From a bacterium (GTDB lineage: Bacteria > Krumholzibacteriota > Krumholzibacteriia > JACNKJ01), in the NCBI GenBank assembly GCA_014382085.1, contig JACNKJ010000385.1, positions 1 through 15,083 of the forward strand: a stretch of 15,083 bases of DNA, given 5' to 3'. Below are positions 5,790 through 15,000 of this stretch, one piece after another. The notes below the pieces were generated by a model. The model was not told the origin of the DNA. It did no database searches and saw nothing but the letters and a program-made list of their open reading frames with translations. Position 1 is the first letter of the stretch, and each line of letters opens with the position of its first letter. The position numbers were made by a program, and so were the translations under genes.

Positions 5790-7580
5790 CTAGAAAAGCT
5801 CCGGTTCCTTCTCCCGGTCCAGCCGGAGCAGATGGTCCACGGAGAAGGGACCCGAGCCACGCCAGACAAGAAGCAGCAGGGAGAACAAGGTGAAGAGGGT
5901 GAACTGGAAGTTCAGGTTCGACCCCAGAACTCCCCCATCGCTGCCTCCGGTAAGACTCGCGACCACGGCTCCCACCAAAATGATGGCATTCGCTCCCGCG
6001 GCAGCACGTGTGATGAATCCTAAAGCCAGACTCGCCCCGGCAATGATATGGGCAAACACTACTGACCAGGCGATCATGGTCTGCCCCAGTCCGAGATTGT
6101 CCCCCAGTGCTAGAGAAGATTCCACCTCCGACATGTTCATGATGAAGTAGACACCCTTTATGACGAGTGCGACACCCAGGTAAATGCGTAGTGCGTCCAT
6201 GGGGCGAATGTGCTTGATACCGGGTATGAGATCTTTGATGGGAGGGCGGTCCGCCATTTCTGCGCGGCGAGACTTCATGGCTGTTTCAAACTCCTCGGCC
6301 GCAGCAGCTTCTTCAGCCGGCTTGAATCTTACGAGGAAGGTGAATAATGCCGCCAAGGTGACAAGGCCACCCAGTATGAGCAAACCCGTGGGATAGCTGA
6401 TCTTCTCGCTGCGGAAAAGGAATCCCGCTGCCACGGCCCCCATGTTTCCGCCCGCGCCGACGATGCCCGCAACCGCGCCAAGAGCTTTCTTGTTAATGAA
6501 GGGGACAACGGAGTAAGTAGCGCCTTCAGACATTTGCACGAAAAGGCTGAAGACGATCATCATGGGAATGGCCAGGGCGATGACTCTCATCTGCGAGAAG
6601 AAGATCAGGGCGACACCCTCGATGAGCAGTGCGATGAACAACCACTTCACGCGACCTCGTAATCCGCCTTTCTGAACGAAGCGATCGCTGATGAAGCCGC
6701 CTAAGGTGCGGGCGAAGATGTTCATCAGACCGAAAAGACCTGCCACCAAACCTGCTGTTTTCAAGCCGAGACTGAAATTGTCCATGTAGTAGATGGCAGC
6801 AATGTTGTTGATGGTCAGTTCGATGCCGAAACAGGCCGCATAGATGAGAAATAGTGCCCAAACCCTGATGTCTTTTGCCGCGTTTAGGAATGCGCCTTTG
6901 GACTTTTTGACCGAAGTGTATTCCCCTCGCTCTCGAAGCTCCTTGAAGTTCCCGTCTGGCAGGTCCGTTGTTAAGAAGTAGTAGGCGATGCCCGTGAGGA
7001 AACAAACAGCACCCGCCGCCACCATGGACAGTCGCCAACTCAAAAACTCTGTGTATCCAAAGGCGAGGAATGCCGCGAAAACCAGGGGCATCACCATTTG
7101 TGTCACACCACCGCCCAGGTTGCCCCATCCCGCCGATGTGGCATTGGCAGTTCCCACCACATTGGGGGCAAACATCACTGAAGTGTGATACTGGGTAATC
7201 ACGAAGGATGCACCGATTACGCCGATACCCAAACGGAAAAGCAGGAAGCTATTGTAATCCTGGGCCAGACCAATGGCCATCACGGGTAGTGAGCCGAAGA
7301 TGAGCAGAAAGGTATAACTGAGCCGAGGTCCGATTCTGTCGCATAACCAGCCGATGAACAATCGCGCAACGATGGTGATGGCCACCGAAGCAATAATCGT
7401 GTTTCCAATCTGTTCCTTGGTCAAACCCAGTTCATTGCGGACCACCGCCATGAGCGGAGCGATACCGAACCATGCAAAGAAACAGAGGAAGAAGGCGAAC
7501 CACGACATGTGAAAGGCCCGCATCTGCGGTGTCTTCAAACTGAAGAGATCGATCCGGGTGGCTTTGTTACGAATTTCCAC
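5790..7580 (-). CDS. NarK1-type nitrate transporter fused to a DoxX-like membrane domain
   Basis: Residues 1-420 form a 12-helix MFS transporter of the nitrate/nitrite porter (NNP) family. The two family signatures are present: GWGNLGGGVTQMVMP (151-165) and GIVGAGGNMGAVAAGF (372-387). Arginines R73 and R291 fit the substrate-binding pair of NarK proteins. The QYHTSVMF segment (130-137) is of the NarK1/NRT2 type, usually linked to proton-coupled nitrate uptake. A charged Ala/Glu-rich linker (about 421-458) leads to a second domain (459-596) with four predicted membrane helices and a GPFSVDHLL ending, resembling DoxX/DoxD proteins. NarK1 proteins normally end near the linker, so this is a fusion. 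The start is GTG at 7580, with AGGAG eight bases upstream (7593-7589). It is the last gene of the nar operon, 47 nt after the broken narK2-type gene. The assignment to NNP is firm; the DoxX label rests on pattern only. Confidence 0.88.
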   Translation of the reverse strand: MEIRNKATRIDLFSLKTPQMRAFHMSWFAFFLCFFAWFGIAPLMAVVRNELGLTKEQIGNTIIASVAITIVARLFIGWLCDRIGPRLSYTFLLIFGSLPVMAIGLAQDYNSFLLFRLGIGVIGASFVITQYHTSVMFAPNVVGTANATSAGWGNLGGGVTQMVMPLVFAAFLAFGYTEFLSWRLSMVAAGAVCFLTGIAYYFLTTDLPDGNFKELRERGEYTSVKKSKGAFLNAAKDIRVWALFLIYAACFGIELTINNIAAIYYMDNFSLGLKTAGLVAGLFGLMNIFARTLGGFISDRFVQKGGLRGRVKWLFIALLIEGVALIFFSQMRVIALAIPMMIVFSLFVQMSEGATYSVVPFINKKALGAVAGIVGAGGNMGAVAAGFLFRSEKISYPTGLLILGGLVTLAALFTFLVRFKPAEEAAAAEEFETAMKSRRAEMADRPPIKDLIPGIKHIRPMDALRIYLGVALVIKGVYFIMNMSEVESSLALGDNLGLGQTMIAWSVVFAHIIAGASLALGFITRAAAGANAIILVGAVVASLTGGSDGGVLGSNLNFQFTLFTLFSLLLLVWRGSGPFSVDHLLRLDREKEPELF

Positions 7581-7627
7581 GATTCAGACTCCTGAAGTGA
7601 ATGCGAGAGTTCGTTTCGGGGGCAGGC

Positions 7628-9249
7628 TCAACAACTGATCTCCGCGTTTTTCCGTGCGTAGAACCACCAATTCACGACTAGACAACTCAGGTAGTAGGCG
7701 GCGAAGCCGTAGAGTGCGTACTGGGGCGTCCCCGCTTTAATCTGAGTGGCGAAGATTTTGGGAATCAAGTACGCGCCATAGGCCGCAATTGCGGAGGTCC
7801 ATCCGAGAACGGGGCCCGCCTGTTCCTTGGAAAATATCATTGGGATCATTCGGAAAGTGGAGCCATTGCCGATCCCCGTCGTGGCGAATAGGAGTACAAA
7901 TAGAAGCAGGAAGGGCAGGAAGTATTTTTCGGGAGTGGGTGATTGGTTCGCCAGCGAAACAAAATACCCCGCACCAATGGTGGCACCGATCATGACGATG
8001 GTGTCCCAGTGCGTCACACGTGCGCCGCCCAGTTTGTCCGAGAGCCAGCCACCTAGTGGCCTGATAAGGGCGCCCACTCCAGCGCCTATCCAAATGAATT
8101 TCGCAGAGATGGGCGCGTTTGGATTGAGAAGGCCCTCCGCCAAGGGCAGCCCCTCGCCGCTCACTCGAATCACGCCGAAGACGTCGTCGATAGCTTCGGG
8201 AATGCGTTGGCGTAGCCGATGAATGATCCGAAGGTCATCGTGTAGAGCCAGGTCATGATCCAATTGTGCTTGTTGTTGAATATCTCGAACTGACCCACCA
8301 GGTTCTTTTTAGTTTCCTTGGGTGTCAGGGTTCTCATGACAAAGAGCGTGGTCAATACGGCGGCGACAAGCACGAGGAAAGTTTTGATAAGCATGGGGAA
8401 TGATCCCCAGGGAAGAATGAGCAATGTGATGCCCACTCCCGCTCCTATGAAGCCGAGAAATGTCAGCCAAAGATACTTGGCAATGGCCACCGGTGTGGGC
8501 CCGCAACGGTGCTGAGGCAAATTGTTCATGAAGAAGAAGGCGAGGATGCCGAAGAAGGCCAGAATGGGCACCCAGACGAGCCCCGCATTTTGAATCCAGA
8601 GCGACTGGTCACCGATGACCACCGGATCGCCTCCCAAACGACCGAAAGCGCCAAAAGTGATGATCCAGGGAAGGAGGAATTGCATGACGCTGACACCGAG
8701 ATTGCCGAGTCCCGCGTTGAGTCCCAGGGAAAGGCCCTGCATTCGCTTGGGGAAGAAGAAACTGATGTTGGACATGGAGGATGCGAAAGCTCCACCTCCC
8801 ACACCTGAGATGGCCGCTAGAAGAATGAAAACATAGAATGGCGTTTCCGGGTTTTGCAGCCCGAGGCCCGCGCCTAAGGCTGGAAGCAGTAAGAGCAGAG
8901 TCGTCATGAACTTGACGTTCCGGCCCCCACAAATAGAAATCATGAAGGAGTTAGGAATGCGCAGGGTAGCGCCGGCAAGTCCGGCCACTGCTGGCAAGGT
9001 GAACAGCAACGCTCTGTAGGCGTCGCCGGAATAGGATTCCCCACCGTTCATGAAGGTGAAATTAAAAAGGCTGATATCGGCGAAGTGAACCTTCTGGATG
9101 AACTTGGCGACCATCCCCCAATAGAGCCAGACCGAAAAGGCCAGCAGTAGATTGGGTATGGAAATCCAGAGATTTCGCTTGGCGATGCCCTTCCCGGAGC
9201 CTTCCCAAAACTCTTGATCTTCAACATCCCAGCGTTCGATTTTACTCAT
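7628..9249 (-). pseudogene. NarK2-type nitrate/nitrite antiporter, disrupted by a one-base frameshift
   Basis: Two overlapping frames together make one complete NNP-family MFS protein of about 540 residues. The first frame (from ATG 9249) carries LRIPNSFM with R97, the segment ASSMSNISFFFPK (156-168) and the signature LNAGLGNLGVSVMQ (177-190), all of the NarK2/E. coli NarK type. It reads through GYANAFPKL and then hits TGA at 8172-8170 after six unrelated residues. The homologous continuation, IDDVFG and then GALIRPLGGWLSDKLGG with the second essential arginine, is in another frame from about 8191 to the TGA at 7630-7628. The junction AAGCTATCGAC fits loss of one base, as in CTNATC. I see no slippery heptamer and no ribosome site for the second half. 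It may be a genuine recent inactivation or an assembly error. The start is 11 nt after narI, with only a weak ribosome site. Confidence 0.85.
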
Positions 9250-9260
9250 CTGCGACCACG

Positions 9261-10007
9261 CTACCCTTCTTCTGGATTCGACTTAATCAAGCGCCTGACG
9301 GGATCCCGGTACCAGCGCACGACCTGACGCCTGCGAACCAAGTAGTGCAGAGGGGCCACGAGGGCATGCACCAATCGCGTAAAGGGGAAGACGGCGATAA
9401 TCAGGAAGGCCGAAACAATGTGCAACTTGACCATGACAGGCATGGCCGCGACCAAGGCAATTTCCGGATTGAGTTTCCAAATGGACCAGAGATAAGGCGT
9501 CGCCACGGAGGCGTACCAGGAAGAGCCCCAGCCATAGACGATGGCGATGTCCACGCCGCTGCCGAGCTGAAAGAGAATAAGTATGTTCAGCACCCAGTCC
9601 ATCGGTGTTGTAACTGCACGGATTTTAGAACCTGTAAGGCGCCGCCACATACTGATCAGGAAGCCGATGAGGGCTAGGAAGCCGAAGATGAGCGCCGAAA
9701 CTTCCAAAATATAGAGCCGCAAGGGAACGGCATTCCAGGCCAGTACGGAACGAGGCACCAGGAAGCCGATCAAATGTCCGAGTAAAACCGTGATCAGGCC
9801 ATAGTGAAAGGGAACCAGGCCCCAGAAGTGTTTCTTGTTCTCCAGGAATTGGGAGGAGAGACTGGAATAGGTGAAGGGACTGCTTCGGTAGCGAATGATG
9901 GTCACGAGAAAGAAGAGGACAAGTGCTATGTAGGGAAGCGCTCCTAAGAGGAATTGATCCAGGTAAGAGAGAATTGCGTCTCCCGATATTCCGCTTGCGA
10001 AGATCAT
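9261..10007 (-). CDS. narI: Respiratory nitrate reductase gamma subunit (cytochrome b)
   Basis: NarI is the membrane subunit that anchors NarGH on the cytoplasmic face, oxidises quinol and passes electrons through two b haems to NarH. The 248-residue product has five or more hydrophobic helices. The four haem-ligating histidines are in place: H68 and H78 in VPFHYGLITVLLGHLIGF, and H196 and H214 in KLHIVSAF and RLVHALVAPLHYL. These correspond to H56, H66, H187 and H205 of the E. coli protein. Compared with E. coli NarI (225 residues) it has a short N-terminal extension. The ATG overlaps the narJ stop as ATGA, with GAGGTGG just upstream inside narJ, so its translation is likely coupled. Confidence 0.96.
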   Translation of the reverse strand: MIFASGISGDAILSYLDQFLLGALPYIALVLFFLVTIIRYRSSPFTYSSLSSQFLENKKHFWGLVPFHYGLITVLLGHLIGFLVPRSVLAWNAVPLRLYILEVSALIFGFLALIGFLISMWRRLTGSKIRAVTTPMDWVLNILILFQLGSGVDIAIVYGWGSSWYASVATPYLWSIWKLNPEIALVAAMPVMVKLHIVSAFLIIAVFPFTRLVHALVAPLHYLVRRRQVVRWYRDPVRRLIKSNPEEG

Positions 10008-10564
10008 TGTCCCACCTCGCTTGGATGCTGGAGATCGTTGTCATCGGCATGGATGAACTGCACCAGTGCCGTTTCAACAGCCTCAAGTACCGCCCTATAT
10101 GGATTGTCATTGTCGGCAAAACCCTCGCGCATCTTCTGAACCGCCGGTAAAACCTCCTTCTTCACAAAGGAAGTCGCTTCGTCCTCAGGCATACGGTCCA
10201 GGCTTCGAAGCACATAGGTCAGATGATCCGGAAGCTCGCCAGCCTCCTGTACATCGTGCTTGCGCAGCAGCTCGCGCATGCGCACCAGAAAAGCACCTCG
10301 CTCGTACTGCTGTCCGTAGAGAATCCAGCCAAGCTCCAGTGAGCAAACCGGATTGATGTCGAAGGTGCGCGTGTAGAGTTCTTCGAGGTCTGAAATGGAA
10401 AGTGATTCGACACTCTTCAGGAAAAGGACAAGATGCCCGGATGCTTCAGGCAGTCGGCCTTCGAGTAGTACGAGTGATTCCTGCAGTCCCTCCCGATATC
10501 CTTCCGTCGGATAGTCCAGGAAACGGGATAGCTGTCCGTAGGGTTCTTTGGCCACGAGGATCAT
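10004..10564 (-). CDS. narJ: Nitrate reductase assembly chaperone NarJ
   Basis: NarJ is a cytoplasmic TorD-family chaperone that binds NarG, aids molybdenum cofactor and Fe-S insertion, and holds NarGH until it docks on NarI. The 186-residue, mostly helical, acidic protein shows family landmarks: LSRFLDYPTE (12-21), a LYTRTFDIN segment (63-71), ERGAFLVRMRELL (87-99) and LPDHLTYVLR (110-119). It has no Cys-rich cluster and no signal. It overlaps both neighbours by four bases (ATGA at each end), as expected for a chaperone made in step with its client. Sequence conservation in this family is low, so the call leans partly on its place between narH and narI. Confidence 0.92.
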   Translation of the reverse strand: MILVAKEPYGQLSRFLDYPTEGYREGLQESLVLLEGRLPEASGHLVLFLKSVESLSISDLEELYTRTFDINPVCSLELGWILYGQQYERGAFLVRMRELLRKHDVQEAGELPDHLTYVLRSLDRMPEDEATSFVKKEVLPAVQKMREGFADNDNPYRAVLEAVETALVQFIHADDNDLQHPSEVGQ

Positions 10565-12051
10565 TTTCCCCGCCTCGGCCCATCAATAAACCCAAAGCCC
10601 ACTTCTTTCTTGTGCTCGAGGGGATCTTTCATGGCCTCGATGGCAGACTCTCTGTGTGAGGGCGGGATGACGAAACGCTCGTCGAAGGTGCAAAGAGAAG
10701 TCAGCCGGTATATGGCTTCGGCCTCTTCCCTATCGCTATCAGCCTGGGTCAAGGCCTCATTCACGTCGCTGTCCTCCTGATCCCCCACCGTGACCTGACG
10801 TCGCATGGTTCGAACCGCCATCTGTTTGCGAAGAGCGTATCGCACTGGTTCCGTCTGGCCGGCACCGAAGAGATTGGCCAGGAATTGCATGGGCACGCGG
10901 GCTTCGTCAATCTCGTGGAAGAACTTGTCGGATACTCGCGTGACGGTTTCGCCGGTCTGCCGGTGCATCACCGGAGATAGCGGCGGAACGTAGAACAACA
11001 TCGGTAGCGTACGGTATTCGATGTGTGGAGGAAGCGCGATCTTCCAGGTCTTCACGAATTTGTAGACGGGAGATTTCTGAGCGTACTCGATGACACTGTC
11101 ATCAATACCGCTGTTCCTCGCACCCTCGATAACCTCGGGATCGAATGGATCTAAGATAGCCTCCCGTTGGGCTTCGATAAGTTCATCGTCGGGAAGGCCA
11201 GCGATCTTTTCTATTTTCTCGGCGTCGTAGAGCAACACTCCCAGATAGCGAATGCGCCCCACACAGGAGTGGAAGCAGGCCGGTGCCTGACCGGTTTCAA
11301 CACGAGGAAAACAAAGGATGCATTTCTCGGATTTGCCGGTGGACCAGTTGTAGTAGGTTTTCTTGTAGGGACATGCCGCCACGCAGGAACGCCATCCGCG
11401 GCAGACCTTCTGATCGATAAGCACGATGCCGTCTTCACCGCGTTTGTACATGGCTCCCGAGGGGCAAGCGGCTACGCAAGCCGGATTGATGCAGTGATTG
11501 CAGATGCGCGGGAAATAGAAGAAGACCAGTCTTTCGATGGCCGAAAGCTGATCGCGCTCTTCCTGGCTAAGGGAATCCAGATTCGGATCGTTGGCCGCAT
11601 AGATCTCCGAACCGCCCAGGTCGTCGTCCCAATTCGGCCCCGCCTTGATGTCGATGTATTCACCGGTAACCATGGAAATGGGCCGGGCCGTGGGCTGATC
11701 GTCTCCCTGCGGCGCGTTGAAAAGGTCTTCGTACTTGTAGGTCCAAGGCTCGTAGTACTCATCGAGCGTGGGCTGATGGGGATGATGAAAGATATTGAAA
11801 AGCGACTTGCTCTTGCTGGTGGACCTCAAGCGAGGCTTGCCATTGTGGGCCTCCCAGCCGCCGTGGTAGATACTCTGATCCTCCCACTTGGAGGGATAGC
11901 CCGTGCCGGGCTTGGTCTCCACGTTGTTCCACCACATGTATTCGGTGCCCTGGCGATCGGTCCAAATGTTCTTGCAGGCCACGCTACAGGTGTGGCAACC
12001 GATGCACTTGTCCAGATGGAAGACCATCGAAATCTGGGATCGCACTTGCAT
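10561..12051 (-). CDS. narH: Respiratory nitrate reductase beta subunit (Fe-S electron transfer)
   Basis: NarH carries electrons from the NarI haems to NarG through four iron-sulphur clusters at the cytoplasmic face of the membrane. In the 496-residue product the cysteines fall at C16, C19, C22, C26; C184, C187, C192, C196; C217, C223, C227; and C244, C247, C259, C263, the spacing of E. coli NarH. CRGWRSC (217-223) has Trp at the position where a fourth cysteine would sit, which marks the [3Fe-4S] cluster. The C-terminal stretch FVIPPSHRE and EVGFGFIDGPRRG is common in non-enterobacterial NarH. The frame extends upstream to 12168, but that part overlaps narG and has no resemblance to NarH. 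The ATG at 12051, with AAGGAG at 12062-12057 and MQVRSQISMVFHLDKCIGC, is clearly the start. It begins 13 nt after the narG stop. Confidence 0.97.
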   Translation of the reverse strand: MQVRSQISMVFHLDKCIGCHTCSVACKNIWTDRQGTEYMWWNNVETKPGTGYPSKWEDQSIYHGGWEAHNGKPRLRSTSKSKSLFNIFHHPHQPTLDEYYEPWTYKYEDLFNAPQGDDQPTARPISMVTGEYIDIKAGPNWDDDLGGSEIYAANDPNLDSLSQEERDQLSAIERLVFFYFPRICNHCINPACVAACPSGAMYKRGEDGIVLIDQKVCRGWRSCVAACPYKKTYYNWSTGKSEKCILCFPRVETGQAPACFHSCVGRIRYLGVLLYDAEKIEKIAGLPDDELIEAQREAILDPFDPEVIEGARNSGIDDSVIEYAQKSPVYKFVKTWKIALPPHIEYRTLPMLFYVPPLSPVMHRQTGETVTRVSDKFFHEIDEARVPMQFLANLFGAGQTEPVRYALRKQMAVRTMRRQVTVGDQEDSDVNEALTQADSDREEAEAIYRLTSLCTFDERFVIPPSHRESAIEAMKDPLEHKKEVGFGFIDGPRRGK

Positions 12052-12064
12052 GCAAGCTCCTTGA

Positions 12065-15000
12065 TTACCAGTCCAGCTTCGGCAGCTTACGCACAATGAT
12101 GTGCGTGTCGCGGTTGCAGCCGACCGGTCCCCAGTAGTTGAAGTGATAAGTAAACTGCCCGTAGCCACCGATCAGGAGATTCGGCTTGAGGCGCGTTCGC
12201 GTAAGGCTGTTGTGGCCGCCGGCTCGCTTGCCCTTTCGAAGCGGCGACTTGGGAACGCCCAGGGTTCTTTCAGGCGAGTGATAGATGATGCAGATTCCGC
12301 GCGGAATCCTGGCACTCACCGCAGCCCGCGTCACCACCACACCGTGATCGTTGTGCACTTCCACCCAGTCATTATCCTCGATGTCGATGCTTTTGGCGTC
12401 GATATGATTGATCCAGAAGGGCTCGATACCGCGGGACAAGGTCGTCATTCGATGGTTGTCGCCATAGGTGGAGTGGATGTGCCACTTCCCGTGAGGCGTC
12501 AGGTAGTTGAGCATAAGCGAGGGCGAGTTTCCTTGCGGAGTTGTGAATCCCACGGGAATGCCCAATTTCGCAATGGCATCAGCGTCGGTTACACGCAAGT
12601 CGGCGTATTGGGTGGGCAAAGGCTTGGGCTTGTAGGTGGGCAGATGCTCGCCGAACTGCCGATAACCCTCATGATCGAGATAGAAATGTTGCCGGCCCGT
12701 CAAGGTTCGCCAGGGCACCAACGCTTCCTTGTTGTAGGTGAAAGGCGAATAGGCTCGACCATTTTCGATGAGACCCGACCACATGGGACTGTTAATGAAT
12801 CGCTGCGGCCTTGCCTGGATGCCTTTGTAATCCACTCTCACCGAACGATTCTTCTCTGCCAGATGCGCCAAAGGCAGCCCCGTTCGCTGCTCCATTTCCT
12901 TGTAGGACCGATAGGCCAGTTCACCATTGGTAACCGTGGCCAACTTGAGGATGACGTCGCAGACTTCTTCATCCTCATGCAGGGAAGGGTACTTTGTTCC
13001 GTCCCACTCCACCACGGCAGGACTGTCCACAATTTCGTCGTATTCTTCCTCGATGTTGTAGTGAGTTCCATGAGCGCCCAGGCCATTCTTCCTGGCTAGC
13101 GGTCCGAAACTAGTGAACTGTCGGTGCAGGTTCTTGTAGTCTCTTTCCACCACCTTGAAACCGGGCATGGATTTCCCCGGCATGGGCTCCACCTCGCCCT
13201 TGGACCAATCGCGAATCTCTGATTGAGCGATCTCAGCCGGTGAATCGTGGGCCAGGGGAACGGCCACGATATCCTTGACCTTGTCCGGGAAATGTTTTTC
13301 CGCCAACTTGGAGAACTTCTCGGCGATGGCCCGGAAGATCTGCCAGTCGCTTTTGGATTCCCAGCAGGGAGGCACGGCCGCCGACAGAGGATGAATGAAG
13401 CTGTGCATATCGGTGGAGTTGAGATCGGCCTTTTCGTACCAGGTGGCGGCCGGAAGGACGATGTCCGAATAGAGCGCTGAAGTGTCCATGCGGAAATTGA
13501 GGTCCACCACCAAATCCATCTTCCCCATGGGCGCGTGCTCATGCCATTTGACTTCCTTGACCGAATCTTTCGCATAGTCGTCGGCGATGGCGTTGGTATG
13601 GGTTCCCAGGTAGTGCTTGAGGAAGTACTCGTGTCCTTTGCTCGATGACATGAGGGCATTGCCGCGCCAGATGTACCAAACCCTGGGCCAGTTCTCCGAA
13701 GCGTCGGGATCTTCCACAGAAAATTGAAGCTTTTTCGATTTCAGTTCGCTGACCACGTGATCGGCGAATTCCGTTTCGCTTTTCGCGCCGGCCGCTTCCG
13801 CTTCCTTTGCCAGGTCCAGACTGTTCTTGTCGAATTGGAGATAGAAGGGCATCCAGCCGTTTTTCGCGGTATTCACCTGCACATCCAAGGTGTGACCCTG
13901 GGCCAATGAGCCCTCTTTTTGATCGGCGGGAACCGTGTGATAATCCGTGAAGGATCTCTCATAGCGCCACTGATCGGTGTGAACATAGTGCCAGCTGGGG
14001 GCGTTCTGTAAACGGGATGGACCGTACCAGTCCTTACCGAATGCCATCGCTCCCCAGGGCTCGCCCGGCGCTAATTTCTCCTGCCCCACGTAGTGGGCCA
14101 AGCCGCCGCCGTTCACACCCACGCAGCCGCAGAACATGAGAGCGTGGATGCCGGCCCGATACATGAGATTCGCGTGGTACCAGTGGTTGATGCCCGCACC
14201 GATGATGATGGTGCACTTGCCGTCGGTTTTCTCGGCGGTGTTGCCCCACTCCCTCGCGAACTGAATAAGGTCTTCTCGCCCGATACCCGTGTACTTTTCC
14301 GCCCAGGCCGGCGTGTAGGGTAGGCTGTCGTCGTCGTAGCTATCGGGGTAGTTGCCCTCGAGACCACGAGGAACGCCATATTGTGCCATGAGCAGGTCGT
14401 AGATCGTAGCGACCCTGACCGAACCACCGTCATCGGTCTGAATGCGTTTTACGGGAACACCACGGCTTAAGGTCTTGCCTTCGCCAAAGTCGTCCAGCTC
14501 AATTTGAAGAACCTCATCGTGGTCATCCAGAAAACTCAACTGAGGATCGATACTGCTACCATCGCTGGGATCTTCCATTTTGAGATTCCAATGGCCCTTG
14601 TCCTTATCGGCCCAACGAAAACCGGAACTACCGCCGGGCATTTTCGGTCGAGACTCTGCAGCATCCCAGATGAGCATCTTCCAATCGCCGTGCTCCAGGT
14701 CTTTGTAGCGATCGAGTTTATTCGCGCGAAGGAGCTTGCCGGCCTTAGGTGCCTTGCCGCTCTCGTCGATCTCGACAAGAAATGGCGCGTCGGTGAAGCG
14801 CTTGGTGTAGTCGGTGAAGTAGGGCACTTGTCGCTCATGATGAAACTCTTTGAGCAGCACATGATTGACGGCCATCCACCAGGCGCCGTCCTGCCCTGCA
14901 TTGATGGGCACCCATTGATCCGCGTATTTCGCAACCTGATTAAAGTCCGGCGCGAAGACATACATCTTCGTGCCGTTGTGACGAGCTTCCGCCGCGAAAT

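Noticed and set aside
8170..8193. Programmed -1 frameshift in the narK2-type gene
   Set aside because: No slippery heptamer and no obvious downstream stem or pseudoknot is visible at AAGCTATCGAC. Simple loss of a base is the more economical reading.
11167..12099. 310-codon open frame on the plus strand opposite narH
   Set aside because: It lies wholly antisense to narH apart from its final bases. Its translation shows no recognisable family, and long antisense frames are expected opposite GC-biased codons.
12052..12168. 39-residue N-terminal extension of narH
   Set aside because: It overlaps the narG 3' end in another frame. The true NarH start with its AAGGAG site is at 12051.
12101..13099. 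332-codon open frame on the plus strand opposite narG
   Set aside because: It is antisense to the well-conserved C-terminal part of narG. No ribosome site or recognisable domain was seen.
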